A stretch of 64,000 nt of DNA, taken from Verrucomicrobiales bacterium (GTDB lineage Bacteria > Verrucomicrobiota > Verrucomicrobiia > Limisphaerales > J093). Below, in pieces: positions 17,399-27,700 of this stretch. The notes under the pieces are model-generated. The model was not told the origin of the DNA and ran no database searches. It saw only the letters and a program-made list of their open reading frames with translations. Where the stretch lies: NCBI GenBank assembly GCA_015075445.1, contig JABTUJ010000004.1, positions 202,873 through 266,872 of the forward strand. Direction: 5' to 3'. Every line of letters begins with the position of its first letter. The first letter of the stretch is position 1. The translations under genes were made by a program, and so were the position numbers.

Positions 17399-19054
17399 TC
17401 ACCCCGCGGGCGGGATTGGCTGACCCAGGGCCCAGAGAATGCCGTTCAACAGGAGTCGGCGAAACGCGGGTTCGGCGAAGTCCTCCACGTGGCCGAATGA
17501 GGTGTAGAACACCCGGGCGGCGCGCGGTCCGTAGGCGCGGGTCCAGGCCACGGGCTCGGCGGGCTGACCGGGAATCGAGCCCAGGAGCAGAGGGTGGCAG
17601 CCGGGGCGCAGGGGACCCGAACGGTAGAGACTCGCATGTCCCAGCCACCCGGTCGGGTCGAGGCCGGTGAGCACCGGATGACCGGCCGCGCCCTCCGCGA
17701 TAGCCAGCGTCGTGACCGGTCCCACGCCGTAGTGACCGCGATAGTTGCCGCCGAGCACCTCGGCGTCGAACTCCGGCCATTCCACGAGGCCCCGTTGCGC
17801 CAGGGCGCTGCGTTCTTCGCCCCGGACGGCGAAACCGTGGGAGGCGGTACGGATCGCCACCAGCGGCTTGCCCTGCCCGAGGTGGGCGCGCAGGGCCTTG
17901 AGGGCCGGGGGTGTGAGGGCTCGACGCCGGGTGCTTACCACCAGCAGGTCGGCTGCGGGCAGGGCCTCGGCGAGGCCGGGGAACGCGTGTTTGTCCTGGG
18001 CGTCCGCGAGCAGAACGCGCACGTCGAAGCCGCGCCAGGCCAGGTCGTCGTGGGCGAACACGGGGAGCGTCTCCCAGGTGTGGTATTCGTCCTCGCCGAT
18101 CAGGAACAGGACGCGGGGCCGCACATCGGCCTGGAAGCGGAATGGTTCACCGCCGAGGAGGTCAGCGCTGGTGACGCTGGGGCACCAGTACCGCTCGATG
18201 TGGGCGACGACGAGGTCGGTGCCCGCGAAGTGGCTGACGTAAGGGCGGCGGCGGGCATTGTACATCGTGTCGGTCAAGTCGCGCATGAGCACGACGTTCT
18301 TGCCCTGACCGACGAGGGCCCGGATCGAGAAGGGGCGGCCCAGCACGCACATGTTCGTGTGCACGCCCAGGACGATCACATTACGGATGCCGCGGCTTTC
18401 GAGCACGCGATGGATTTCCTCGCCGCTGTCGCTGATGAGATCGGCATCGGCGATTTCGAGCGTGGCGATCTGGCTTTTCCAGGCGCGTCCCTGGGGGCAG
18501 GGCGGGTCTTCGTTGCAGCCGCCGTCGGAGTCGTCGATGGGCAGGGGGGGTTCCTTGTCGCGATCGAGGGACTTCCACTGGTTGATGCCGGCGGGGGCGG
18601 TGACCTTGGGGGCCTGCTGGGCGCTGAGTCGCTGCGGCCAGCCTTCGTAGAAGGACATGGTGTCGCTGGGCGCGTGGATGATGAGGACGCCGCGGGCCCG
18701 GGCGGCCTGGATCAGCGCGTTCATGCGCGGGGCCATTTCGGCGACGCGTTCGGTGGCGCCGCGGCACCAATGGCGGTCCCACATGTCACAGATGATCACC
18801 GCGGTCTGCTTTGGCTCCCAACGCAGCACCTCCTCGACGGCGACGTCGCGTTGCTGGCCCGGCGGGGGAGCGACGCGGTGGCGGGCATGGAGGAGGAGGG
18901 GTTTGGGGTCACCGGCCAGGATCGATGGGCCGGCGGCGGCACAGAATGCGAGGAGCAGGAGGGGGAGGGCCTGTGGGCGTTGCCGGGGTGTGGATTCCCG
19001 GATGATTGGGGTCGCGGAGGCGACAGGTGTTGGCAGCGACGTGGGCGAGGACAT
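17399..19054 (-). CDS. isochorismatase-family hydrolase fused to ThuA-like domain
   Basis: 551 residues. The N-terminus has a hydrophobic stretch (PLLLLAFCAAAGPSI, about 30-46) that could be a long signal peptide. Residues about 75-290 are an isochorismatase/cysteine-hydrolase domain: AVIICDMWDRHWC with the catalytic Asp, VIVLGVHTNMCVLGRPFSIR with the nucleophile Cys and the cis-peptide region. Residues about 310-548 are a ThuA-type class I glutamine amidotransferase-like domain (PRVLFLIGEDEYHTWETLP, GKPLVAIRTASHGF, LGGNYRGHYG, VFYTSFGHVEDF). The two families are usually separate proteins. ThuA domains take part in trehalose and glucoside oxidation or are simply sugar-active; a combined hydrolase role is plausible but not established. 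Monocistronic as far as can be seen. Confidence 0.85.
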   Translation of the reverse strand: MSSPTSLPTPVASATPIIRESTPRQRPQALPLLLLAFCAAAGPSILAGDPKPLLLHARHRVAPPPGQQRDVAVEEVLRWEPKQTAVIICDMWDRHWCRGATERVAEMAPRMNALIQAARARGVLIIHAPSDTMSFYEGWPQRLSAQQAPKVTAPAGINQWKSLDRDKEPPLPIDDSDGGCNEDPPCPQGRAWKSQIATLEIADADLISDSGEEIHRVLESRGIRNVIVLGVHTNMCVLGRPFSIRALVGQGKNVVLMRDLTDTMYNARRRPYVSHFAGTDLVVAHIERYWCPSVTSADLLGGEPFRFQADVRPRVLFLIGEDEYHTWETLPVFAHDDLAWRGFDVRVLLADAQDKHAFPGLAEALPAADLLVVSTRRRALTPPALKALRAHLGQGKPLVAIRTASHGFAVRGEERSALAQRGLVEWPEFDAEVLGGNYRGHYGVGPVTTLAIAEGAAGHPVLTGLDPTGWLGHASLYRSGPLRPGCHPLLLGSIPGQPAEPVAWTRAYGPRAARVFYTSFGHVEDFAEPAFRRLLLNGILWALGQPIPPAG

Positions 19055-19099
19055 GGGGCTATTGATTGACCGGGTGCGGGCGGAAGGCGAGCACTTCCT

Positions 19100-19122
19100 G
19101 GGGTCAGCCCTTAAGAATTAAG
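19100..19122. repeat. GGGGTCAG-type repeat overlapping a gene end
   Basis: GGGGTCAGCCCTTAAGAATTAAG. The half CTTAA-GAA-TTAAG is nearly palindromic. It overlaps the last codons and the stop of the NUDIX gene, so the terminal residues NLILKG are encoded by the repeat. Related motifs are at 5823, 5877 and 3209. Confidence 0.4.
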
Positions 19123-19631
19123 TTTCCGCCCTGGGCTTCGAGGAGGCGACGCCAGATCAGGGGCACTGCGCCGGCGAACTCGTGGGGTTTCTCTGCCAGC
19201 CAGCGGCTGATGGCGTCGGGCGAGAACCAGCCGCCGTCCGCGATTTCTTCGGGATGCAGCGTAAACGGCCCCTCGGCTTCGGCGCGGTAAACCCAGACGA
19301 ACTCCATCCCGGTCTCCGGGCAGGCCGCGAGCTTGAAGAGCGGCTGGGGGGGCTGGGCGAGCCGACAGCCCAGTTCCTCCTCGAGCTCACGCACGGCACA
19401 CGCGTCGTAAGTCTCGCCGGGTGCGAGGTGGCCGGAGGCGGAGGAATCCCAGGTGCCGGGGAAGCAGTCCTTGGTGAGCGACCGCTTCTGCAGGAACAGC
19501 TCCCCGCGGCGGTTGAACACGAGCACGTGGACGGCGCGGTGCTTGAGCCCGCGGCGATGCACCTCGCTGCGCGGGCGCCGGGCAATGACCTCGTCGCGGT
19601 CGTCCACCACGTCGAACAGTTCCTCACTCAT
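19104..19631 (-). CDS. NUDIX hydrolase
   Basis: 175 residues. A complete NUDIX box is present: GHLAPGETYDACAVRELEEELG (shown split as GHLAPGE / TYDACAV / RELEEELG), the Mg-binding loop that hydrolyses nucleoside-diphosphate derivatives. The start MSEELFDVVDDRDEVIARRPRSEVHRRGL is typical of the YfcD/isopentenyl-diphosphate isomerase-like NUDIX subgroup. ATG 19631 overlaps the stop of rsmA by 4 bp (ATGA), indicating translational coupling. The C-terminus runs into a repeat motif. Substrate not determined; a house-cleaning pyrophosphatase is the usual guess. Confidence 0.9.
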   Translation of the reverse strand: MSEELFDVVDDRDEVIARRPRSEVHRRGLKHRAVHVLVFNRRGELFLQKRSLTKDCFPGTWDSSASGHLAPGETYDACAVRELEEELGCRLAQPPQPLFKLAACPETGMEFVWVYRAEAEGPFTLHPEEIADGGWFSPDAISRWLAEKPHEFAGAVPLIWRRLLEAQGGNLILKG

Positions 19632-20530
19632 GGGCGGCTCTGAGCATCCACCGGGGCGAGCCGGCGGGCGAGTTCGATGTATTGCGCGCGGGTTACCCGC
19701 TCGGCGCGCAGATCCTCGGCGAGTTCGAGGTCGCTCCAAGCCCCGGTGACGACCTCGGTAGGCCAGTCGAAGCGCAGCAACTTGAGCGCCTTTTTCCGGC
19801 GCTCGGAGAACGCCCGCTTGACGATGCGCCGGAACACCCGCGCCTCGGAGGACGACAGCTCGGGTGACGGGCGCCGGCGCAGGGCCAGACCGCCCGAGTC
19901 GACGTCGGGCTCGGGGAAGAAGCAGGAGCGCGAGATCTTGAACGAGCCCGTGGGTTCGTAGCCGAGTTGGACCAGTAGGGTGAGGATGCCGTAATCCTTG
20001 CTGCCCGGCGCGGCTGTGAGGCGGTGGATCACTTCGAGCTGAAGCGTCACGACGATTTGGTCCGGTCCGGTTTCCGGCTGAGTGAGGTCCACGAGCAGGG
20101 GGGAAGCGACGGAGTAAGGCAGGTTGGCGACCAGTTTCCATCCCCGCCAATCCCGGTTTTCCCGGCGGAGCCACGCCAGGGCATCGGCTTCGACGAGCGA
20201 GAGGCGACTCGTCGACCCGTTGTCGGGCGGCGCGGAGGTCTCGCCGGTGTCGCGCGGGACGGTGGCGGCATCCGGGAACCGTTCGCGCAGCACGCTCACC
20301 AGCCGGGCGTCTTTCTCGATGGCCAGCACACGCGCCCCGGCGGCCAGAAGATGCTCGGTCAACGGGCCGAGGCCCGGGCCGATCTCGAGGACGCGGTCGC
20401 CGGGCCGGATGTCCGCCAGGGCGATCAGCCGGTCAAGCTGATGGGCGTCGTGGAGGAAGTTCTGCCCGAGCGAGCGCGTGAGCTGGATGCCGCGCTCGGC
20501 GAGCAGTTGGCGCATGGCGGAGAGTTTCAT
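19628..20530 (-). CDS. rsmA: 16S rRNA (adenine1518-N6/adenine1519-N6)-dimethyltransferase
   Basis: 300 residues, the normal size for RsmA/KsgA. It dimethylates two adjacent adenosines in helix 45 of 16S rRNA, a late step of 30S subunit maturation, using SAM. Visible motifs: LGQNFLHD near residue 20, SAM motif I VLEIGPGLGPLTEHL, acidic AIEKD, and the catalytic NLPY in VANLPYSVASP. The C-terminal helical domain contains RRIVKRAFSERRKKALKLL. An insertion of about 15 residues (RDTGETSAPPDNGSTSRL) in the middle is unusual. First gene of a two-gene unit with the NUDIX hydrolase. Confidence 0.95.
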   Translation of the reverse strand: MKLSAMRQLLAERGIQLTRSLGQNFLHDAHQLDRLIALADIRPGDRVLEIGPGLGPLTEHLLAAGARVLAIEKDARLVSVLRERFPDAATVPRDTGETSAPPDNGSTSRLSLVEADALAWLRRENRDWRGWKLVANLPYSVASPLLVDLTQPETGPDQIVVTLQLEVIHRLTAAPGSKDYGILTLLVQLGYEPTGSFKISRSCFFPEPDVDSGGLALRRRPSPELSSSEARVFRRIVKRAFSERRKKALKLLRFDWPTEVVTGAWSDLELAEDLRAERVTRAQYIELARRLAPVDAQSRP

Positions 20531-20685
20531 CTGCGGTCCGGCGGTGGGGGGTAGACGCCCGGGGGCATGGCGGGAGACTATGGCGGGGAGGCAGGGGGTT
20601 CAAGGCATTGGCGGCTTCACTTCGGGCTGGCCTCGCGGCGCGGGGACCGGTACCAAAGGGGCAACTTATTCCATACGGCGCACCG

Positions 20686-23109
20686 ATGATGAACACAGGG
20701 ACTGACAACACCACGGGCCGGTCGCTGGCTCCGACCCTCCGTTTTGCCGCTCGCACCTGCCTGGTGGCGTTGGGAATAGCGTGGAGCGGCCACGTGGGCG
20801 GCGCCGAACCCTCGGCCGTGACACCTCCGACTGCGGCCGGCGCGCAGGCCGTGGAGGCACTGCCCGCCGTGGCGCAGGAGCATCCCCTCCTGTTCGTCGT
20901 CCGGCACCAGTACGCGCCGGACCATCACAACACCGCGACGTTCTTTCCCAAGGCCCGCACCGAGTACAACGACGGGGCGTTCGTGGGGGGCAGCGCGCTG
21001 AAGGTGATCGACCTCAAGTCGGGTGGCGCCGTGCGCACCTTGTTCGCCACCGCCACCGGCGTTGTGCGCGATCCCGAGGTCGATTTCGAGGGCCGACGGA
21101 TCATTTTCTCGCTGCGGCAAGGCCCCGCGGACAGCTATCACCTCTACGAGATTCACGCCGACGGCACTGGTCTGCGGCAGCTCACGTTTGCCGAGGATGT
21201 GGACGATTTCGACCCGCTTTATCTGCCGGACGGCCGGATCGTGTTCAGCTCAACTCGCGAGCCGAAATACTGCATGTGCAACCGCCATCTGATGGCGAAT
21301 CTGTACCGGATGGAAGCCGACGGCGCCAATATCCATCAGATCGGCAAGAGCACGCTCTTCGAAGGCCACGCCTCGCTCCTCCCCGACGGCCGCGTCCTGT
21401 ATGACCGCTGGGAGTACGTCGACCGCAACTTTGGCGACGCCCAGGCCCTCTGGACCGTGAACCCCGACGGCACCGGCCACGCCGTCTATTGGGGGAACAA
21501 CACCGCTTCTCCCGGTGCGGTTCTCGACGGGCGGAGCGTCCCCGGCACCGAGGAAGTCGTGTGCGTGTTCAGTTCCTGCCATGACCGGCCCTGGGGCGCC
21601 GTGGCCATCGTGGACCGGCGGCTGGGACTGGATGGGAAGAAACCGGTCGTGCGGATCTGGCCGGAGGATGCCATCCGGTTGGTCGAGGAAACCGGCTGGG
21701 AACGCTTCGACGCCTTCACCGCCGTGCCGCTCAAGTACGAGGACCCGTATCCGCTCGATCATCAGTTCTTCCTCGCCGCCCGCCAAACCAACCCCGGCGG
21801 GCCCACGGGCATCTTCCTGCTCGACCGCCATGGCCCGGACCGCTTGCTCCACGCCGAAGCGCCCGGCTGTTTCGACCCGATGCCGCTGGCTCCCCGGCCA
21901 CGCCCACCGGTGTTGCCGGAACGCCGGGACTACGCCAACGGGGAAGGCACCGTGTTTGTCGCGGACGTGTACGAGGGACGGGGCATGCGGGGTGTGCCGC
22001 GCGGCACCGTCAAGTCCCTCCGGGTGATCGAGTCCCCGGAGAAACGGCAGTGGACGCGCCCGGCGTGGAACGGCCAGGGCCAGGCGGCGCCCGCGATGAA
22101 CTGGCACGACTTCAACAACAAGCGGATTCTCGGCACCGTGCCCGTGGCCGAGGACGGGTCGGCCTACTTCCGGCTGCCCGCCGACACCTTCGTGTACTTC
22201 CAGTTGCTCGACGAGCGGGGCCTGATGGTCCAGACCATGCGCAGCGGAACGCTGGTGCAATCGGGCGAAGCCTTGAGCTGCACCGGGTGCCATGAGGACC
22301 GGCGCTCGACCCCGCCCGCCACCCTGGCTAAGCGGCCGCTCGCCCTGGGTCAAACCCCGAGCGCCCTGGAAGGCTGGCATGGCCCGCCCCGGCTCTTCAA
22401 CTACCTCACCGAGGTCCAGCCCGTGTTCGACCGGCATTGCGTGCGGTGTCACGACTTCGGCCAGGAGAAGGAGGCGAAGGTTGTGCTGGCGGGAGATCGG
22501 GACCTGACCTTCAACGCGGCCTACAACGAGCTCTGGCGCCGGCAGTTGGTCAAAGCCGTCGGGGCGGGGCCCGCCGACCTGCTGCCGCCCTACGCCTGGG
22601 GCGCGCACGCCAGTCCGTTGCTGCGGTTCCTGGGGCCGGAGCATTACGAGGTCCGGTTGTCCCCCGAGGAGTTCGACCGCGTGGTGACCTGGGTGGACCT
22701 CAACGCGCCATACTACCCGACCTACGCCAGCGCTTACCCGTCCAACCTGGCCGGACGTTCCCCGTTGGACGATGCCGAGGTCGCCCGTCTCGAAGCGTTG
22801 ACCGGCGTGCGGTTCCGCGCGCTCGCGTCGTTCCGGGACAACCAGGGACCGCAGATCAGCTTCGACCGCCCCGAGCGCAGTCCCGCCTTGGCACGCATGG
22901 CGGACCACACCTCGGCAGGCTACGCGGAAGCCCTGGCGATCATCCGCCGGGGACAACAGCGGCTGGCGGAACGGCCGGAGGCGGATCAACCGGAGTTCGT
23001 CGCCTGCGATCTGGACCAGTGGCGGGACGAGTTCTACCGGGACCGCCAAGCCCTCGAACTCCGCAACCGAACGGCCTTGCGCGAGGGGCGCAAGGTCTAC
23101 GACCGCTGA
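20686..23109 (+). CDS. HzsA-related protein: TolB-like propeller with two c-type haem sites
   Basis: 807 residues, with a signal peptide (ALGIAWSGHVGGAE). The first half is a beta-propeller with TolB/WD40-like blades (GTGLRQLTFAEDVDDFDPLYLPDGRIVFSS, split by blade) and Cys-rich YCMCNRH. The second half contains two haem c attachment sites, CTGCH (Cys532-Cys535) and CVRCH (Cys585-Cys588). The family is annotated in databases as HzsA-related because of similarity to the alpha subunit of hydrazine synthase, but members are widespread in non-anammox Planctomycetes and Verrucomicrobia and are not evidence for hydrazine chemistry. Likely periplasmic electron-transfer or oxidoreductase function. Two adjacent ATGs (20686, 20689) make the start slightly ambiguous. 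Confidence 0.85.
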   Translation: MMNTGTDNTTGRSLAPTLRFAARTCLVALGIAWSGHVGGAEPSAVTPPTAAGAQAVEALPAVAQEHPLLFVVRHQYAPDHHNTATFFPKARTEYNDGAFVGGSALKVIDLKSGGAVRTLFATATGVVRDPEVDFEGRRIIFSLRQGPADSYHLYEIHADGTGLRQLTFAEDVDDFDPLYLPDGRIVFSSTREPKYCMCNRHLMANLYRMEADGANIHQIGKSTLFEGHASLLPDGRVLYDRWEYVDRNFGDAQALWTVNPDGTGHAVYWGNNTASPGAVLDGRSVPGTEEVVCVFSSCHDRPWGAVAIVDRRLGLDGKKPVVRIWPEDAIRLVEETGWERFDAFTAVPLKYEDPYPLDHQFFLAARQTNPGGPTGIFLLDRHGPDRLLHAEAPGCFDPMPLAPRPRPPVLPERRDYANGEGTVFVADVYEGRGMRGVPRGTVKSLRVIESPEKRQWTRPAWNGQGQAAPAMNWHDFNNKRILGTVPVAEDGSAYFRLPADTFVYFQLLDERGLMVQTMRSGTLVQSGEALSCTGCHEDRRSTPPATLAKRPLALGQTPSALEGWHGPPRLFNYLTEVQPVFDRHCVRCHDFGQEKEAKVVLAGDRDLTFNAAYNELWRRQLVKAVGAGPADLLPPYAWGAHASPLLRFLGPEHYEVRLSPEEFDRVVTWVDLNAPYYPTYASAYPSNLAGRSPLDDAEVARLEALTGVRFRALASFRDNQGPQISFDRPERSPALARMADHTSAGYAEALAIIRRGQQRLAERPEADQPEFVACDLDQWRDEFYRDRQALELRNRTALREGRKVYDR

Positions 23110-23320
23110 GGCTGGGTTTTTTCGCCCCTCCGTCGCGATGAAATACCTCTGGTGTCTTGGAGGTGCCACGCTTGTTCTGGCCACCGCTGAGACACGATGA
23201 ACGCACCGCGGCAGGGGCGCAGTCGAAGCTTAGCCCTCCGCAATCGTCCGCGTCCGGCGAGTCGTCCAGGTGCCAGCGCGGAGCACTTGGAACCCCCTGG
23301 ACTTGGTGCATACTTGCGCC

Positions 23321-24712
23321 ATGCAATCGTCCGAAGCACACACGACGTCCGGCGCCGCCTTCCACCTTAGCCGCCGGCGCTTCCTCCGGACCGCCTCCGC
23401 CGCCCTCGCCGTATCGGCCCTCGGGGCCGAGGGACTCGACATCGTCCAGGGCAAACCCAAACGGGTCGGCCTGATCGGCACCGGTTGGTACGGCAAGAGC
23501 GATCTGTGGCGGCTCATCCAGGTGGCCCCCGTCGAGGTGGTGGCCTTGTGCGACCCCGACCGCCAGCTCCTCGCCGGCGCCGTCGAGATCGCCAGCCAGC
23601 GGCAGAAGTCCGGGAAGCGACCCCGGACGTACACCGATTACCGCGAGATGCTTCGCGAGAAAGACCTGGACATCGTTTTGGTGGGTTCGCCCGACCACTG
23701 GCACGCGCTGCACACGATCGCGGCCATCGAGGCGGGCGCCGACGTGTACGCGCAGAAGCCGATCAGCGTCGATGTGCTCGAGGGCGAGGCCATGCTTGCC
23801 GCCGCCCGGAAACACGGTCGCGTGGTGCAGATTGGCACCCAGCGCAAGAGCACCCCGCACCTCATCGAGGCCAAACGCCAGGTCGTGGACGCCGGGTTGC
23901 TGGGAAAGATCGGGCACGTGGACATGTGCTGCTACTACCACATGCGCGCCAATGGCAACCCGCCTCTTGAACCGGTGCCTGACCATCTCGACTACGAGCT
24001 CTGGACTGGCCCGGCGCCCCTCCGGCCCTATGACGGTCTGCCGCACGTCCGCTGGTGGCGCACCTTCATGGAGTATGGCAACGGCATCATGGGCGACATG
24101 TGCGTGCACATGTTCGATACGGTCCGTTGGATGCTGGGCCTGGGCTGGCCCAAGCGCATCAGCTCGACCGGCGGGATCTACGTGCAGAAGGAGGGCAAGT
24201 CGAACATCGCGGACACCCAAACCGCCACGTTTGAGTACGACGGCTTTGATGCCGTCTGGCAACACCGCACCTGGGGCACGCCGCCCGACCCGGACTATCC
24301 GTGGGCGCTCTTCATCTACGGTGAAAAGGGCACGCTCAAGGCCAGCACGATGCGGGCGGACTTCCTCCCGCAGGGCAACCAGGCCAAGCCTCTCCACTTC
24401 GAGTGTCTTTACGAGCGCGAGAAGTACCCGGAAGATGTCACCGAGAAGGATATTGAACTGAACGCCGCCCCCGCGACCCGCCGCCACATGTTGGACTTCC
24501 TGGCGGCCATCGAGCGCCGCAGCCGGCCGGTGGCCGACATCGAGGACGGCCACATCTCGACCGCGAGCTGCATCCTGGCCAACCTGGCCATGGAGGTGCG
24601 CCGGCCGCTCGTCTACGACCCCGCCCAGCGGGTGGTCGTGGGAGATGCCGAAGCCACGCGGCGTCTCCGCCGGCCGTACCGCGCGCCCTGGCGTCATCCG
24701 GAACCGGCGTGA
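23321..24712 (+). CDS. Tat-exported Gfo/Idh/MocA family oxidoreductase (second)
   Basis: 463 residues. Twin-arginine leader LSRRRFLRTASAALAVSAL, then a Rossmann fold starting KRVGLIGTGWYGKSD (GxGxxG) and a substrate domain with MGDMCVHMFDTVRWML. The catalytic-site Lys motif is YAQKPISVD instead of the usual CEKP, and GSPDHWHALH precedes it. Predicted periplasmic, NAD(P)-dependent or with tightly bound cofactor. The next gene begins with GTG inside its stop codon (4-bp overlap GTGA), so the oxidoreductase and the PVC haem protein are probably made together. Distinct subgroup from the one at 4432. Confidence 0.9.
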   Translation: MQSSEAHTTSGAAFHLSRRRFLRTASAALAVSALGAEGLDIVQGKPKRVGLIGTGWYGKSDLWRLIQVAPVEVVALCDPDRQLLAGAVEIASQRQKSGKRPRTYTDYREMLREKDLDIVLVGSPDHWHALHTIAAIEAGADVYAQKPISVDVLEGEAMLAAARKHGRVVQIGTQRKSTPHLIEAKRQVVDAGLLGKIGHVDMCCYYHMRANGNPPLEPVPDHLDYELWTGPAPLRPYDGLPHVRWWRTFMEYGNGIMGDMCVHMFDTVRWMLGLGWPKRISSTGGIYVQKEGKSNIADTQTATFEYDGFDAVWQHRTWGTPPDPDYPWALFIYGEKGTLKASTMRADFLPQGNQAKPLHFECLYEREKYPEDVTEKDIELNAAPATRRHMLDFLAAIERRSRPVADIEDGHISTASCILANLAMEVRRPLVYDPAQRVVVGDAEATRRLRRPYRAPWRHPEPA

Positions 24713-27700
24713 GCGGGGCGTCTTGTCGGCCAGACCCCTGGCCAGCGTGGGGACGCGGCGTCGGGACAAAGTGGTTCCAGCGAGCCTGCCTCCGCGGGTT
24801 GCCCTGCCTCTTCGCGGCGGTGGTTGCGCTCGCACAACCGCCGCAGTGGATCTGGCATCCGGCCCTCACCAACCGCGCCAGCGATGCACCGGTGCTGTTC
24901 CGGCACGTGTTCCGGACCCCGCCCCTGATGTGGAACGCGCGGCTCACGGCTTCGGCCGACGACACCGCCGAGTTCTACCTGAACGGCCGGTGGGTGGCCT
25001 CGTGCGAGCGCTGGGACCGTCCCGTGCGGGCCGAGGTCAGCGTCAACCTCAACCAGGGCGAGAACGTGCTCGCGGTGAAGGCCTGGAACCGCACCGGCCC
25101 CGGCGGTCTGCTCGTCCACCTGAACCTCGGCGGCGAACGCGGCGCGGTCGTCGTCAGCGACCCGAGCTGGTTGACTTCGACCAACGAGACGCCCGGCTGG
25201 AATGCCCTGGGCTTCCGCGCCACAGACTGGATCACGCCCGCCCTCCTGGGCCCACACGGCGTTGCGCCCTGGGGCGAGATCTTCTTCCGGGCCGCCGCGA
25301 CCCCGGCCGAGTCGCTCAAGGTCCCCGCCGGCTATGCGGTGGAGTTGTTGCGTTCTGCCGAGCCGGGAGAAGGCTCGTGGATCTGCCTCGCCTTCGACGA
25401 TCGTGGCCGGTTGTACCTCTCCGCCGAGAACCCGGAGGTGCCCCTGCTGCGGGTGACCTTCAACGACCGGGGCGAGGTGGGACGGATCGAGCCTTCGCGG
25501 GCGCCGATCGGCCAGGCCATGGGCTTGCTGCATGCCCATGGCAGCCTCTACGTCAACGGGCGCGGCCCCGATGGCCTCGGCTTGTACCGGCTCACCGACG
25601 CGGATGGGAACGACCAGTTCGATCCCGGAGAGGTCCGGTTGCTCAAACGCTTCTCCGTTGGCGGCGAACATGGCTACCACGCCCTCGCGCTCGGTCCGGA
25701 AGGCTGGATCTACGTACTGAACGGCAACATGACCCGGCCACCCGAAGACCTCGCCCCGACGAGTCCCTTCCGCCATGCCGGGGAGGACGTGTTGTCCCTG
25801 AACCCGGACGAGATGGGTGACGTGTCTGGCATCAAGCCCCCTGCCGGCTATGTCGCCCGCACCGATCCGGACGGCCAATGCTGGGAAGTGATCGTCGGGG
25901 GCCTGCGCAACGCTTACGGCTTCGATTTCAACCCGGACGGCGAGCTGTTCACGTTCGACAGCGACAACGAATGGAACTGGGGCACGCCCTGGTATGTCCC
26001 CACCCGGGTCCTGCACTGCGTTTCTGGTGCGGACTTCGGCTGGCGGGACGGCCTCCGCATCTGGCCGGACTACTACCCGGACACCTTGCCGCCGGTCGTA
26101 GACGTCGGGATCGGCTCGCCCTGTGGCGTCCGGTTCGGCACTCGCAGCCGTTTTGCCCCCCGCCATCGCGCAGCGCTCTTCCTGCAGGACTGGTCCTACG
26201 GCCGGATCCTGGCCGTGCACCTCACCGCTGAAGGGGCTTCGTACCGCGGCCGGGTCGAGAACTTCCTCAGCGGGCGCCCGCTGAACCACACCGCGATGGA
26301 CTTCGGCGCGGATGGCGCGCTGTACTTCATCACCGGCGGCCGCGGCACCCAATCGGGCCTGTATCGCGTGCGCTACCTCGGACCGGAGGCTGCGGTCGCG
26401 GCCCCGTCGACGCCGGTTCCAACCGCGCCAGAAGCGGCGGCCGAAGCGGCGTCCCGTCAAGCGCGAGCCCTTCGCCATCAGCTTGAGCGGTTTCATGGTC
26501 GGATGGACGCCGCGGCGGTGAACACGGCGTGGCCCCATCTCGGCAGCGTCGATCCGTTTCTCCGGCACGCCGCGCGGGTGGCCCTCGAGGCGCAGCCGGC
26601 CGAACTTTGGCGGGGTCGGGCGTTGGCGGAGACGAATGCCACTGCCGGCCTCATCGCCCTGCTGGCCTGGGCGCGAGTCAGTCCGCAAGCCGCGCCTGAC
26701 GCGCTGTGGGCGGGGTTGGGTCGGTTTGCATTCGCCAGGCTGGGTCCCGAGCAGCGAAGACTCAAAGCGCGGGTACTGCAGGTGGCGTTGGTGCGCGGCG
26801 GGCGACCGGCGGGGGCGGTGAGCGACGCCCTGATCGCGGAGCTTGAACCGCATTATCCGGGCGAAGACTGGCCCTTGAACCGTGAGCTGGCACGGCTGCT
26901 CCTCTTCCTTGAAGCCCCGCATGCCGTGTCCCGAACGCTCGACCTCCTGGAGAGCCTGCCCTTCCCCGAGCAGCAGATGTTTCTCGTCGCGCAGCTCCGC
27001 CATGCCCGCACGGGCTGGACCCTGGCGGATCGGCGGCGCCTGCTCGGGTGGTGGCACGAGCCTCGTGGGGACACGCGGCATCCCCCTGAACTGCTGCGCT
27101 GGTTCGCGGACGTCGAGCGGCGCTACGTGGACGGGGCTTCGGTGGACCGGTATCTCACCGGGATGCATCGCGACACCGTGGCGGGGCTGAGCGAGGAGGA
27201 ACGGGCAGCGTTGGCGGATGTCCTCGAGCGACCCATCGCCCAGGCGCATCTCGTGCCCCCCACCCCACGCGCGTTCGTGCGGGAATGGACCGTGGAGGAT
27301 CTGCTGCCTTTCCTTGACGAGACCCGCACGGTGCGCGATGAGGCCCGGGTTCGCCAGGCGATCGCCGATGTGCAATGTCTTGCCTGTCACCGCCTCGGCC
27401 ACGAAGGGGGCGCCAGCGGACCCGAACTCACGGGAGTCGGGAGCAAGTACAGCCCCCGCGACATCCTCGAGTCCATCCTGGAGCCGTCCAAGGTCGTCTC
27501 CGAGCAGTATCAGAACTGGACCGTCGAGCTTCTGGACGGGGACGAAGTGAGCGGCCGGCTGATCAGCGAAACGGCCGAGCGCATCATCCTCGAAACCGAC
27601 TGGCGCACCGGTGCTCAGGCGCGCGTCCGCCGCGACGAGGTCCAGGCCTTCCGTCCGGCGCGGCTTTCCCCGATGCCCGAGGGTCTCGTGAACGTGCTCT

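Noticed and set aside
15487..17670. A 727-codon plus-strand open frame
   Set aside because: Antisense to the LolA-C45 gene, which has a signal peptide and catalytic motifs; the plus frame has none.
20686..23109. Evidence for hydrazine synthesis (anammox)
   Set aside because: Only a distant HzsA-type relative is present, and such proteins are widespread outside anammox bacteria.
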